The notes: generated by a model from the letters alone, not told the origin. Positions 43,468 to 56,086 are shown, numbered from the stretch's first letter. The stretch: DNA of 64,000 nt from Streptomyces sp. DG2A-72 (GCF_030499575.1 NZ_JASTLC010000001.1:3930001-3994000), one strand, 5' to 3'. A program made the numbers and translations.

Positions 43468-46400
43468 CTACGAATGCGTCCGCAGCAGCGTCCGCATCGT
43501 CCGCATCGCCACCGACAGGTTGGCCAGGTCGAACGAGTCCGAGCCCTGGATCTCCTCCAGCGTCGCGCGGGCGCGGCCCAGGATCGCGGCGTTCTTCTGC
43601 TCCCAGAGCTTGAAGCGCTGCTCGGGGGTCGCCGTGCCGTTGCCGACGGCGAGGACGTCCGCGGTGACGGCCGAGTGGGCCGCGTACAGGTCCTCGCGGA
43701 TGGCGGCGCGGGCCATGGACTGCCAGCGGTCGGCGCGGGGCAACTCGATGATGCGGTCCATGAGCTGGGTGATGCCGAGCCGGTCGGCGAGGTCGTAGTA
43801 GACCTCGGCGACATCCAGCGGCTCCCTGCCCATGCGGTCGGCCACCAAGACGATGTCCAGCGTCGGGAAGGCGGAGGAGAACCCGGCCACGCGGGTGGCG
43901 AGTTCGTCCGGGACGCCGACGCCTGTCAGCTCGTCGTGGATCTGCTGATACCAGTCGAGGTCGGCGCCGCGCAGCAGCTTGGGCAGCTGCGACCAGACCT
44001 GCTCGACCCGCTCGCCGAAGAAGTCGACGGTCTCGGCGAGCTCCAGCGGCTGCGGCCGGTTGTTGAGCAGCCAGCGCGTGCCGCGCTCGCACAGCCGGCG
44101 TGAGTGCAGTCGGATACGGGTCTGGACGGCCGCCTCGACCTTGTTGTCGAGCAACTCCACGCCGTCCCACACCGCGGCCGCGTGGAAGATCGTCCGGGCG
44201 GCGGTCTGCGCCCGCACGATCTCCTCCAGCGAGGCCCCGGTCTCCTCGCGCAGCCGGTGCAGGAAGCTCGTACCGCCCGTGTTGACCGTGTCGTTGACCA
44301 GGACGGTCGTCACGATCTCGCGGTGCAGCGGGTGGCTGCCGATGTGCTCGGGGAACTTCTCGCGCAGCGCGGTCGGGAAGTACGTGTAGAGCAGGCCACG
44401 CAGATACGGGTCGTCGGGCAGCGAGGTGTGCAGCAGCTCCTCGGCGACCGTGATCTTCGTGTACGCCAGCAGGACCGCCGTCTCCGGACTGGTCAAACCC
44501 TGTCCGGCGCCGAGGCGTTCGCGGATCTGACGGTCGGTGGGCAGGAACTCCAGGGCCCGGTCGAGGTGGCCCTCACGGACCAGGTGACGCATGAAGCGCT
44601 GCTGGGCGTGGAGCATGTCCTTGGACTGGGCCAGCGCGTTGGCGATCGCGGTGTTCTGCGCGTAGTTGTTGCGCAGGACCAGCCGGCCGACCTCGTCGGT
44701 CATCTCGGCGAGCAGCTTGTTGCGCTGCTTGACGGTCATGTCGCCGTCCGTGACCAGGCTGTTGAGCAGGATCTTGATGTTCACCTCGTGGTCGGAGGTG
44801 TCCACGCCCGCGCTGTTGTCGATCGCGTCCGTGTTGATCTTGCCGCCGTGCCGGGCGAACTCGATCCGGCCGAGCTGGGTCAGGCCGAGGTTGCCGCCCT
44901 CACCGACGACCTTGACGCGCAGGTCGGCACCGTCGACACGGATCGAGTCGTTGGCCTTGTCACCGACGTCCGCGTGGGACTCGGTGGACGCCTTGACGTA
45001 CGTACCGATGCCGCCGTTCCACAGCAGGTCGACCGGCGATTGGAGGATCGCCTTCATCAGGTCGGCCGGGGTCATCTTGGAGACCCTGCCCTCGATGCCG
45101 AGGGCCTCCCGGATGTGGCCGTTGATCGGGATCGACTTGGCGCTACGGGGGAACACGCCGCCGCCCGCCGACAGCAGCTCGGTGTTGTAGTCGGCCCAGC
45201 TGGAGCGCGGCAGCTCGAAGACCCGGCGGCGCTCGGCGTAGCCGGTGGCCGCGTCCGGGTTCGGGTCGATGAAGATGTGCCGGTGGTCGAAGGCGGCGAC
45301 CAGCCGGATGTGCTCGCTGAGCAGCATGCCGTTGCCGAACACGTCACCGGACATGTCGCCGATGCCGACGACCGTGAAGTCCTCGGACTGGGTGTCCACG
45401 CCCAGCTCCCGGAAGTGCCGCTTCACGGACTCCCAGGCGCCGCGCGCGGTGATGCCCATGCCCTTGTGGTCGTACCCTGCGGAGCCGCCGGAGGCGAAGG
45501 CGTCGCCGAGCCAGAAGTTGTAGCTGCCGGCCACCTCGTTGGCGATGTCGGAGAACGTCGCCGTGCCCTTGTCGGCCGCGACCACGAGGTAGGTGTCGTC
45601 CTCGTCGTGCCGTACGACGTCGGCGGGCGGGACGACCTCGCCGGCCACCATGTTGTCGGTGATGTCGAGCAGCGCCGAGATGAAGGTCTTGTAGCTGCCG
45701 ATACCCTCGGCCAGCCACGCGTCGCGGTCCACGGACGGATCCGGCAGCTGCTTGGCGACGAACCCGCCCTTGGCTCCGACCGGCACGATGACGGTGTTCT
45801 TCACCATCTGCGCCTTGACCAGGCCGAGGATCTCGGTCCGGAAGTCCTCCTTGCGGTCGGACCAGCGCAGCCCACCGCGCGCGACCTTGCCGAACCTGAG
45901 GTGCACGCCCTCGACCCGCGGCGAGTACACCCAGATCTCGTACGCCGGACGCGGCGCCGGCAGATCGGGGATCGCCTGCGGGTCGAACTTCATGGAGACG
46001 TAGTCGTGCGGCCGGCCGCCCACGGCATCCTGGAAGAAGTTCGTCCGCAGGGTTGCCTTGATGACGGTGAGGAAGGACCGCAGGATCCGGTCCTCGTCGA
46101 GCGACGCGACCTGGTCGAGAGCCGCGTCGACCTCTTCGAGGAGGGCGTCGACGATCTCCCGGCCCGCACGCTGCCGGTCCGGCGACATCCGCGCCTCGAA
46201 GAGCGAGACGAGAAGCCGGGTGGTGTGGACGTTGTTGCAGAGGGTGTCCTCCATGTAGTCCTGGCTGAAGGTGGAACCGGCCTGGCGCAGATACTTCGCG
46301 TACGCCCGCAGCACCATCGCCTGCCGCCAGCCGATGCCGGCGCGCAGCACCAGGGAGTTGAATCCGTCGTTCTCCGCCTTGCCGGTCCAGGTGGCGGCGA

Positions 46401-48405
46401 AGGCCTCCTGGAACCGCTCGCGCCCGTCGTCGCCCAGGTAATCACCGGCGGCACCCGCCAACTTGGGCATGCGCAAGCCGAAGTCGTAGATCCAGGCGGT
46501 CGTACGGTCCGAGCAGCGCAGTTCGTACGGCCGCTCGTCGATGACCTCGACACCGAGCCGGTTGAGGACCGGAAGGACCGCGGACAGGGAGACGGGGGCA
46601 CCCTTGCGGTAGATCTTGAAGCGGCGCTCCTCGGGCGCGGCGCCCACCGGCTCGTACAGGCTCAGCGCGAAGTTCTTCTCTTCCGTGAGCTGTTCCAGGT
46701 GGACCAGGTCGGCGACCGCGGCGCGCGGGGTGTGGTCTGCCTTGTAGCCCTCGGGGAAGGCGTTGCCGTACTTGCGCAGCAGCCCGGCCGCCCGCTCCTC
46801 GCCGAGCTCGGCGTTGAGCGCCTCACCGAACCCGTCCGCCCAGGAACGGGCCGCCTCCACCAGCCGCGCCTCGATGCGCTCCTTGTCGCTGTCGCTCAGC
46901 TGCGGCAGCTCGGTGCCCTGCGGGACCCGGACGACGAAGTGCAGCCGGGAGAGGATCGACTCGGTGTTCCAGGCGGTGAAGTCGACGCTGGTGCCGCCGA
47001 GTTCCTCCTTGAGGATGTCGATGATCCGCAGCCGTACGCCGGTGGTGTACCGGTCGCGGGGGAGGTAGACGAGGGCCGAGTAGTAGCGCCCGTATTCGTC
47101 CTGGCGCAGATAGAGCCGCAGCCGACGTCGCTCTTGCAGATAGAGGACGGAGGTGACGATGGACCGCAGCTCGTCGACCGGCGTCTGGAACAGCTCGTCA
47201 CGCGGGTACGTCTCCAGGATCTGCAGCAGATCGCGCCCGTCGTGGCTGTTGGGCGAGAACCCGGCGCCCTTCAGCACCTCGGCCACCTTGCGGCGGATGA
47301 CGGGGACCCGGCGGACGGACTCGGTGTACGCGGCGGACGAGAAGAGCCCGAGGAACCGCCGCTCACCGACGACTTCCCCGTTCTCGTCGAACTTCTTGAC
47401 GCCCACATAGTCGAGATACGACGGCCGGTGCACGGTCGCCCGGCTGTTGGCCTTGGTGAGGATGAGGAGCTTGTGCTCACGGGCCTTGGCCCGGGCATCG
47501 GCGGGCAGCCGCTCGAAGGAGGGGCTGACGGGGTGGCTTTCCTCACTGGCGTGATGCGGATCGGACCGCAGAATGCCGAGCCCGGTACCGGGCACCGCCG
47601 CAAGGGAATCGTCGTCCCGCAGCTCGTACTCCCGGTACCCCAGGAACGTGAAGTGGTCGGCGGCCAGCCAGCGCAGCAGTTCCCGGGCCTCCTCGACCTC
47701 CTGCTCCCGCAGGTCGGACGTGGGCTCCTTGGGCAGCTCCTCGGCCATCCGCAGCGCCGCGTCCCGCATCTTCTCCCAGTCCTCGACGGCCTCCCGGGCG
47801 TCGGACAGGACACGCAGCAGATCGGCGGTGATCTGTTTGAGGTCGGAGCGGTCGGTCTCGCGGTCGATCTCTACGTGGATCCAGGACTCGGTGTGCCCGT
47901 CGTGCGGCAGCTCGCCGGCCGGCGGGTCGGTGAGCACCTCGATGAGCTTGCCGGTGACATCGCGACGGACGATCATCTGCGGGTGGATGACGACGTGGAT
48001 GCCGCGTCCCTGCCGGGTCAGCTCATTGGTGACGGAGTCGACGAGGAACGGCATGTCGTCGGTGACGACCTCGACGACCGAGTGGCTGCAGGTCCACCCG
48101 TTCTCTTCCACGGTGGGCGTGTGAACCCGCACATTGGCCGTACCCTGCGGTCGGTTCTCGGCCAGCCGGTAGTGGGAGAAGGCGGCGCCGAAGATGTCGA
48201 CCGGGTCGCGGTCGGTGAGGTCCTCCGGTGCGGTGTGCAGGTAGTAGCGCTGGAGGAACGCGAGCACGGTGTCGTGGTCCGGGGTGCCGGAGGTGCTCTC
48301 GTCCGTCGTCCCAGTCGGTAGATACCCCCCGACCGGGCTGTTCTCAGCTACCCGGGCAGCCCTGTCGAGCAGCTCGGCCTTTGCTTCGTCCAGCTTGGTC
48401 TGCAT
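43468..48405 (-). CDS. gdh: Large NAD-specific glutamate dehydrogenase (GDH180 type)
   Basis: Protein of 1645 residues, the 180-kDa class first described in Streptomyces clavuligerus. It converts glutamate to 2-oxoglutarate and ammonia with NAD. The long N-terminal regulatory region contains ACT-like segments (MPFLVDSVTNELTRQGRG). The catalytic part is central to C-terminal: FRTEILGLVKAQMVKNTVIVPVGAKGGFVAKQLP, MSGDVFGNGMLLS, VVGEGGNLGLTQLGRIEFA, and RGLLYTYFP near the end. The ATG at 48405 has AGAGGAC upstream. It is a single gene flanked by a strong terminator. Confidence 0.95.
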   Translation of the reverse strand: MQTKLDEAKAELLDRAARVAENSPVGGYLPTGTTDESTSGTPDHDTVLAFLQRYYLHTAPEDLTDRDPVDIFGAAFSHYRLAENRPQGTANVRVHTPTVEENGWTCSHSVVEVVTDDMPFLVDSVTNELTRQGRGIHVVIHPQMIVRRDVTGKLIEVLTDPPAGELPHDGHTESWIHVEIDRETDRSDLKQITADLLRVLSDAREAVEDWEKMRDAALRMAEELPKEPTSDLREQEVEEARELLRWLAADHFTFLGYREYELRDDDSLAAVPGTGLGILRSDPHHASEESHPVSPSFERLPADARAKAREHKLLILTKANSRATVHRPSYLDYVGVKKFDENGEVVGERRFLGLFSSAAYTESVRRVPVIRRKVAEVLKGAGFSPNSHDGRDLLQILETYPRDELFQTPVDELRSIVTSVLYLQERRRLRLYLRQDEYGRYYSALVYLPRDRYTTGVRLRIIDILKEELGGTSVDFTAWNTESILSRLHFVVRVPQGTELPQLSDSDKERIEARLVEAARSWADGFGEALNAELGEERAAGLLRKYGNAFPEGYKADHTPRAAVADLVHLEQLTEEKNFALSLYEPVGAAPEERRFKIYRKGAPVSLSAVLPVLNRLGVEVIDERPYELRCSDRTTAWIYDFGLRMPKLAGAAGDYLGDDGRERFQEAFAATWTGKAENDGFNSLVLRAGIGWRQAMVLRAYAKYLRQAGSTFSQDYMEDTLCNNVHTTRLLVSLFEARMSPDRQRAGREIVDALLEEVDAALDQVASLDEDRILRSFLTVIKATLRTNFFQDAVGGRPHDYVSMKFDPQAIPDLPAPRPAYEIWVYSPRVEGVHLRFGKVARGGLRWSDRKEDFRTEILGLVKAQMVKNTVIVPVGAKGGFVAKQLPDPSVDRDAWLAEGIGSYKTFISALLDITDNMVAGEVVPPADVVRHDEDDTYLVVAADKGTATFSDIANEVAGSYNFWLGDAFASGGSAGYDHKGMGITARGAWESVKRHFRELGVDTQSEDFTVVGIGDMSGDVFGNGMLLSEHIRLVAAFDHRHIFIDPNPDAATGYAERRRVFELPRSSWADYNTELLSAGGGVFPRSAKSIPINGHIREALGIEGRVSKMTPADLMKAILQSPVDLLWNGGIGTYVKASTESHADVGDKANDSIRVDGADLRVKVVGEGGNLGLTQLGRIEFARHGGKINTDAIDNSAGVDTSDHEVNIKILLNSLVTDGDMTVKQRNKLLAEMTDEVGRLVLRNNYAQNTAIANALAQSKDMLHAQQRFMRHLVREGHLDRALEFLPTDRQIRERLGAGQGLTSPETAVLLAYTKITVAEELLHTSLPDDPYLRGLLYTYFPTALREKFPEHIGSHPLHREIVTTVLVNDTVNTGGTSFLHRLREETGASLEEIVRAQTAARTIFHAAAVWDGVELLDNKVEAAVQTRIRLHSRRLCERGTRWLLNNRPQPLELAETVDFFGERVEQVWSQLPKLLRGADLDWYQQIHDELTGVGVPDELATRVAGFSSAFPTLDIVLVADRMGREPLDVAEVYYDLADRLGITQLMDRIIELPRADRWQSMARAAIREDLYAAHSAVTADVLAVGNGTATPEQRFKLWEQKNAAILGRARATLEEIQGSDSFDLANLSVAMRTMRTLLRTHS

Positions 48406-48851
48406 TGTCCTCTGGCTCCTGTCGCGCGCCGTTGCGTGACGTAGAAGGAAGTACGGTCTCTTCCCCTCCGACGTAACGTCTCGACGCGGGGTGTCCGGTC
48501 TGCTTCGACGCTATGCCGCAAGGTGAGATGAGCGGGGGGTTATCAGCCATTCTCGACGCGACCGAGGGGTGTGACGCTGCTCTCTGCGCCGAAGGCACCC
48601 CGCGTGCACTGGCCGTCCTGGGAGCCTCACCGGCCCCCTCCCACCCGCGAAGACCAGCGACCACCGCCCGGCCACGGCTGTCATCCGTGAACCCCGGGCG
48701 CAAAACGGAGACACCAAGGCCCCCGCGACCTATCGCGCTGATCACGCCACCAGGCTATCGCTCCGGACGGGGCCCTCGTCATGAGCCGTATGTGTACAAA
48801 ACCGGGGGTCGAAGTTTGACGTTCTGCACAGTACGGGGGGCGGAGGAGTAT

Positions 48852-48883
48852 GGGGGTGGGGGAATGTGGGGGTGGGGGAATGT
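48852..48883 (+). repeat. G-rich tandem repeat
   Basis: Two copies of GGGGGTGGGGGAATGT within an 80-base G-rich tract (48833-48914) holding many G-runs of four or more; G-quadruplex formation is possible. Confidence 0.75.
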
Positions 48884-48995
48884 GGGCCAGGGGGCGGGAG
48901 GCTGGGGGCGCATCTAGGCTGGGGAGCGAGGGTGTGGGCGGCGCCTTGGACTCGCCCGCCAAGCTGCGGGCATGCGTGCCGCCTGGGGCGATGGG

Positions 48996-49028
48996 TCCCC
49001 CCGCTCGAGCGAAGCCGAGAGTGGGGGA
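48996..49028. repeat. Dispersed hairpin repeat (type 3)
   Basis: A CCCCC run, GCTCGAGCGAAGCCGAGAG and a GGGGG run form an imperfect hairpin. I recognise this short element as very frequent between Streptomyces genes. Confidence 0.6.
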
Positions 49029-49284
49029 GGGTGGGCGCAGGCGGCACCCCGCAAGCGCCGGGCCGCGCGACCCACCCCCGCCCAGCCCCAACCCGCGGCA
49101 CCCGGACAGCGCCGGGTTGCACGACCAACCCCCTGCCCCGCACCAACCCCATGCACCGCACAGACACCCGCACTCCAACACCCCCCCCCCGCCACCGTCC
49201 CCCTTGGCAAGACCCCCACCCCGAGGCACGTTGCCCATAGCGCCCGCCAAAGCCACAACCCACCCTCGAGGGGAGCGCAGCCCA

Positions 49285-49851
49285 ATGTCGGCCAAGATCC
49301 TCATCGTCACCGGCGACGCAGCCGAGTCCCTGGAAGTCCTTTACCCCTACCAACGCCTCCGCGAAGAGGGCTACGACGTCCACATCGCCGCCCCCACCCG
49401 CAAAAAGCTCCAGTTCGTCGTCCATGACTTCGAACCCGGCTTCGACACCTACACCGAAAAGCCCGGCTACACCTGGCCCGCAGACCTGGCCTTCGCCGAC
49501 GTCGACCCCGGCCAGTACGCCGCCCTCGTCATCCCCGGCGGCCGAGCCCCGGAGTACCTCCGCAACGACCCCGAACTCCGCAAGATCCTCAAGTCCTTCT
49601 TCGACGCCGACAAACCCGTCGCCCAGATCTGCCACGGCCCCCTCCTCACCGCCGCGACAGACAGCCTCCGAGGCCGCCGCGTCACCGCGTACCCGGCACT
49701 GGAGCCGGACATGCAGGCCGCCGGCGCCACCTTCCAGGACACCGAGGCGGTGGTGGACGGCACCCTCGTCTCCTCCCGCGCCTGGCCCGACCACCCCAGC
49801 TGGATGCGAGAGTTCCTCACCGTCCTCCGCGCAAAGGCCCCGGCAACCTGA
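49285..49851 (+). CDS. DJ-1/PfpI-family protein
   Basis: Class I glutamine-amidotransferase-like protein of 188 residues. The nucleophile elbow is AQICHGPL with Cys116, and the substrate-side motifs are ALVIPGGRAPEYLR and the conserved Glu in GDAAESLEVLYP. Members act as proteases, glyoxalase/deglycase-like enzymes or chaperones; the precise activity cannot be read. The ATG is chosen by homologous N-terminus (MSAKILIVTGDAAES). Longer upstream readings are C-rich artefact. Confidence 0.9.
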   Translation: MSAKILIVTGDAAESLEVLYPYQRLREEGYDVHIAAPTRKKLQFVVHDFEPGFDTYTEKPGYTWPADLAFADVDPGQYAALVIPGGRAPEYLRNDPELRKILKSFFDADKPVAQICHGPLLTAATDSLRGRRVTAYPALEPDMQAAGATFQDTEAVVDGTLVSSRAWPDHPSWMREFLTVLRAKAPAT

Positions 49852-49881
49852 GCCACCCCACCCGCACGCCCGCCGCAGGCG

Positions 49882-50547
49882 TCACGCGGCCAACCGCTCC
49901 GCCACCGCAACCGCCTCCCCCAACGTGTCCACCACCGGCACCCCCGTCTCCTCAAGACTCGCCCGGCTGTGCGACCCCCCGGTGTACAACACGGCCCGCG
50001 CCCCCACATGACGCGCCGCCACCGCGTCATCCGCGGCGTCCCCGATCACCACCGTACGAGCGGGGTCCACACCGGCGAGCGCCGCGACGTGCCGCTCCAT
50101 GTGCTCGGCCTTGCTGCCCCCGGACGGCCCGGTCCGCCCGTCGACCCGTATGAAGTGCGTCTCGATCCCGAACCCCCGTACCAACGGGACGAGTTCGTCG
50201 TGGACGTACATGCTGAGAAGCGACTGGCTGCGCCCCGCCGACCGCCAGCTCTCCAACAGCTCGGCGACACCCTCGGTGAGCCCGCATGTCACCCGGTGCT
50301 CGGTGTAGTACCGGTGGAAGGTCTCGTCCATGACCAACCACTCGGCATCGGTCGGCAGCCGCCCCAGCAGCCGCTCATAGAACTTCGGCACCGGCACGCA
50401 GTACAGCGCCCGGTACTCCTCCATCGTGATCGGGTCGAGCCCCAGCTCGGCGAAAGCCGCGTTCGTCGCCCCGATGATTGCGTCGTTGTCGTGGAACAGC
50501 GTCCCGTTCCAGTCCCAGACAATGTGCGCGTCCGTTTGCATCCCCAT
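49882..50547 (-). CDS. HAD-superfamily phosphatase
   Basis: HAD hydrolase of 221 residues. The first motif is VWDWNGTL with nucleophile Asp12. The second acidic residue of the usual DxD is Asn14, a variant. An alpha-helical cap follows (residues of about 20-90). Motif III is KAEHMERH-like, and motif IV is VVIGDAADDAVAARHVGA. The size resembles phosphoglycolate-phosphatase-like enzymes. Start at ATG 50547, with a second ATG two codons later; an earlier in-frame start adds only ten residues without family pattern. The stop is 30 bases from the convergent PfpI gene. Confidence 0.85.
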   Translation of the reverse strand: MGMQTDAHIVWDWNGTLFHDNDAIIGATNAAFAELGLDPITMEEYRALYCVPVPKFYERLLGRLPTDAEWLVMDETFHRYYTEHRVTCGLTEGVAELLESWRSAGRSQSLLSMYVHDELVPLVRGFGIETHFIRVDGRTGPSGGSKAEHMERHVAALAGVDPARTVVIGDAADDAVAARHVGARAVLYTGGSHSRASLEETGVPVVDTLGEAVAVAERLAA

Positions 50548-50643
50548 GCCAAAAACCGTACCCGCCACCACTGACAATCAAGAGAACCAGCGGGTCAAGG
50601 GCGCATCCCTCGGTCCCAGAAGGCACGGTCCGCGCGGGCGGCC

Positions 50644-51159
50644 TCAGTCCCCCAGCCCCACCAGATTCGGGATCTCCTGCGTCGCGAACCACAGCAGCTC
50701 GTGATCCTCGGCCCCGTCCACGACGAACTGCGCGTCGTCGTCCCCGGCGTCCACCGCCTCGAGCGCCTCCGCCGCGGCGGCCACATCCGCCTCCGCATCC
50801 CCGGCGTCGACATGCACCGACGCCGCCTTGGCCAGCGATACGGCCCCGCCGATCCGCACCTCCCCCAGCGCCGAGGGATCGAGCCCCCGGTCGGGGTCGG
50901 CGACCGCGGCCCCCTCGGGTACGTCGACGGCGACCACGACCCGGCGCCGTACCGCCCCGGCGTCGGCCGCCAGCAGCCGCAGCGAGGCCAGCGCGGCCCG
51001 GCTGAGCGCCGCGTACTCCAGCTCCTCGATGTCGTCGGAGAGGTACCACTCACGCAACCCGGGCGTGACTGCGTAGGCGACGAACGGCCCGTCTCCCAGC
51101 TCACCCGTCTTGTACGCCTCGGCGAGACCGGAGAGGGTCAGAGGGACGTAGACGCGCAT
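50644..51159 (-). CDS. DUF6912-type conserved actinobacterial protein
   Basis: Protein of 171 residues: MRVYVPLTLSGLAEAYKTGE, FVAYAVTPGLREWYLSDDIEELEYAAL and an Ala/Asp-rich C-terminus ending FATQEIPNLVGLGD. I recall it as a widespread Streptomyces family of unknown function (DUF6912) near secA. No signal peptide, membrane helix or catalytic motif is visible. The ATG at 51159 is chosen over longer in-frame readings because conservation starts there. Confidence 0.75.
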   Translation of the reverse strand: MRVYVPLTLSGLAEAYKTGELGDGPFVAYAVTPGLREWYLSDDIEELEYAALSRAALASLRLLAADAGAVRRRVVVAVDVPEGAAVADPDRGLDPSALGEVRIGGAVSLAKAASVHVDAGDAEADVAAAAEALEAVDAGDDDAQFVVDGAEDHELLWFATQEIPNLVGLGD

Positions 51160-51487
51160 GGCTGGCCGCTTTCGTGGTCGAGGGCTCCGCAGTAACACCG
51201 GGAAGAGCGAGTCCCGCGCCTCCCGGAGGGCCTTCAGGATACGTGCGGGCGTCCCCTTTCGGGTTCCTGCCCATGCCTCGGGAGGCGTCCACCTCACGCC
51301 CGGAACTCACCCGATGCGCCCGCGAGATCACGGGCCTGGACAGCACTGGATCACCCGGATAAGTGAACCGTGCGACCACCTCCGCCCAGGTCGCGGCTTC
51401 CTTGCGCTCGCGGTCCGCGGCCCCGTACAAGATCCCCACCAGCAAGTTACTGCCCGGTACCCCCGGGCCCACCGAGCGGGGACACTC
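51160..51487. other. Divergent promoter region
   Basis: 328 bases between the DUF6912 gene and the Rv3235-like gene. The right part has AAGTTACTGCCCGG (about 51443). I see no clear consensus, inverted repeat or small gene. Confidence 0.4.
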
Positions 51488-52030
51488 ATGAACAAGGTCA
51501 TGACCAGGGCGAACCACGACGCGAGCACTCGCCCTCCCGGCCGCCGTGACACCCGCCGCCCCGGCGGCACCCCTCCCCGCACACCGAGCAGCACGGCATC
51601 GCGCACGAGGACGCGCACCGAGGCGCGTACGACCTCCGCCACCGCGTCTCCCGCCGTGCCGTCCCAGATCCCGCCCAGGCCAGCCCCGCGCCCCCGGCCC
51701 ACCGACGTCTTCGCCGACCGCCTGCTGCTCGTCCTGAGCGGCCAGCGCCCTGTCCACTGGATGCTCGGACACACCGCCGGCCGCGCCTACGACGAACTGG
51801 CCCGGCTCGCGGAAGACGGTCTCCTGCGCACCCGCGGCACACGCCCTGTCGTCCGCGACATCGGCTACTACATCGTCCACGCCGGCGCCGTCGAGGCCTT
51901 CGCCCGCATCGGCGCCGGTGACGAGCTACGCGCCATGGCCTTCCGCCTGGAGAAGGGCCCGGACCTGCGCTGGCGCTGCACAGCGCTGGAACTGGACGGC
52001 CCGCGCACACCGCAGCCGGACGACGACTGA
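51488..52030 (+). CDS. Rv3235-family conserved protein
   Basis: Protein of 180 residues. A Thr/Arg/Pro-rich disordered N-terminus precedes a compact conserved domain from about 78: FADRLLLVLSGQRPVHWMLGHTAGRAYDEL, then YYIVHAGAVEAFARIGAGDELRAMAFRLE and RWRCTALEL. This matches the actinobacterial Rv3235 family, regularly encoded next to secA. The function is unknown; the neighbour suggests a link to SecA or export (inference). ATG at 51488, with another at 51500. Confidence 0.78.
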   Translation: MNKVMTRANHDASTRPPGRRDTRRPGGTPPRTPSSTASRTRTRTEARTTSATASPAVPSQIPPRPAPRPRPTDVFADRLLLVLSGQRPVHWMLGHTAGRAYDELARLAEDGLLRTRGTRPVVRDIGYYIVHAGAVEAFARIGAGDELRAMAFRLEKGPDLRWRCTALELDGPRTPQPDDD

Positions 52031-52044
52031 AGTCCGCCCACAAC

Positions 52045-52079
52045 GAGGGGCCGGGCACCCTCAGGATGCCCGGCCCCTC
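52045..52079. terminator. Bidirectional terminator, Rv3235-like gene / secA
   Basis: Perfect 13-bp stem (52045-52057 with 52067-52079), nine-base loop, between convergent genes. Confidence 0.85.
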
Positions 52080-52141
52080 ACAACTCGGCCTCACCTCATG
52101 GAACAGCCGTCACAACCGCTGCCACTCTCGCGAAGCGCCCG

Positions 52142-54961
<2,820 letters not shown>

Positions 54962-55241
54962 GGGGGTTGGTCTCCTTGCCGGTCGGGCCTGGGACGGTCG
55001 GTTTCCATTTGACTTGACTGAGCAACGGCCATCGTATGCGAGGACCCCGGTACGCCGGGAGGCCTGCCGTGACTGCGACTGTCCGCTGCTGCACAACTCT
55101 TCAATACTCTTCAATAGGGGACAACGGCCGGGGCCCACGGATGGTGCCGCGTCGCGCCGACGAATTGCGCGAACTGTGATCACTCGCTCACGCACCGCAA
55201 AAAGATGGCTTCTTCGTCGAGACCCCGACCAGAATCACCGG

Positions 55242-55832
55242 ATGGAACCCGCCACGCTGACCACTGGCCGTCTCGTCCTGCGCATGGTCGGTCCGCACGA
55301 CACGGACGCCGTGTACGCCGCCGCCCAGGATCCCGAGATCCAGCGCTGGACCACGATCCCCTCGCCCTACCTCCCCGAGCACGCCGAGAGCTTCACGGAA
55401 CACCTCGCTCCGGAAGGCTGGGCGAACGGTTCCATGCTTACCTTCGGCGTCTTCCTCCCCGAAGGGGAGTTGGTCGGCATGCTCAGCATCACCATCCGCT
55501 CCCTGGGCGCAGCCGAGATCGGTTACTGGGCCACAAAGCAACACCGCGGCAACGGCTACATCACCGAGGCCACTCTCACCGCCGCCCGCTGGGCCTTCAC
55601 CCACGTCTCCGTCGACCGCATCGAATGGCGGGCCGAAGTGGGCAACACAGCATCCCGCGCCGTCGCCGAACGCGCCGGCTTCACCATCGAAGGCACCCTC
55701 CGCTCCGCCCTCAACAACAAAGGCGTACGCCGAGACTGCTGGGTGGGCTCCCTACTCCCCTCAGACCTGGGCCTCCCCTCAACAGCGCCCTACTTGCCAA
55801 CACCCCCATCCCCCACGCCGCCCGCCTTCTAA
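55242..55832 (+). CDS. GNAT N-acetyltransferase (RimJ/RimL type)
   Basis: Acetyltransferase of 196 residues. The acetyl-CoA loop region is IGYWATKQHRGNGYITEATLTAARWAF. Family features LTTGRLVLRMVGPHD at the start and NTASRAVAERAGFTIEGTLRSAL near the end are clear. The C-terminal 25 residues are Pro-rich. The protein substrate or small-molecule substrate is unknown. The ATG at 55242 is chosen by family start. It is divergent from secA. Confidence 0.9.
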   Translation: MEPATLTTGRLVLRMVGPHDTDAVYAAAQDPEIQRWTTIPSPYLPEHAESFTEHLAPEGWANGSMLTFGVFLPEGELVGMLSITIRSLGAAEIGYWATKQHRGNGYITEATLTAARWAFTHVSVDRIEWRAEVGNTASRAVAERAGFTIEGTLRSALNNKGVRRDCWVGSLLPSDLGLPSTAPYLPTPPSPTPPAF

Positions 55833-55894
55833 GGACGACACCACCCACCCACCCGCTGGGGGCGCTTCACTTCTCGGTGCCGGTCCGCACACTT

Positions 55895-55995
55895 CAGCCC
55901 GTCCGGCGTTTGAGGACGAGGCCGTTCAGGCCGAAGCGGGGGTCTGGGGGCGCAGCCCCCAGGGATGGGACGGGTAGGGGCGGCGGGGGCGAGAA
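55895..55995 (+). repeat. Dispersed type-1 intergenic repeat (copy B)
   Basis: The left arm (55895-55934) and right arm (55963-55995, GGATGGGACGGGTAGGGGCG) match copy A at 18009-18277. The middle holds a single GGGGGCGCAGCCCCC hairpin instead of an array. It lies between the acetyltransferase stop and the ycaQ start. Confidence 0.88.
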
Positions 55996-56086
55996 ACCAC
56001 CGACGCCAGCACCAGCGCAGGGCACCCACACAACAAAACCGCAGCTCACCCCCCACTGTCAGACCCACCCCCTATCGTGCGGAACC

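Larger units (their letters stand above)
48406..49284. other. Long intergenic region, gdh / PfpI gene
   Basis: 879 bases between divergent genes. The gdh promoter must lie near 48420-48530. From 48830 onward the plus strand is first extremely G-rich, then, after a dispersed hairpin repeat, extremely C-rich up to 49250. Long reading frames here are Pro/Gly/Arg-rich compositional artefacts. No gene is supported. Confidence 0.6.

Noticed and set aside
44104..48321. A 1405-codon open frame opposite the glutamate dehydrogenase gene
   Set aside because: It mirrors the codon positions of the real gene; long antisense open frames are expected in high-GC DNA. The product is Arg/Val/Leu/Asp-rich without any domain, while the minus strand encodes a clear GDH.
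48681..49310. Proline/glycine-rich open frames between gdh and the PfpI gene
   Set aside because: Produced by G-rich and C-rich tracts; no ribosome site, no domain, and frames run through a dispersed repeat.
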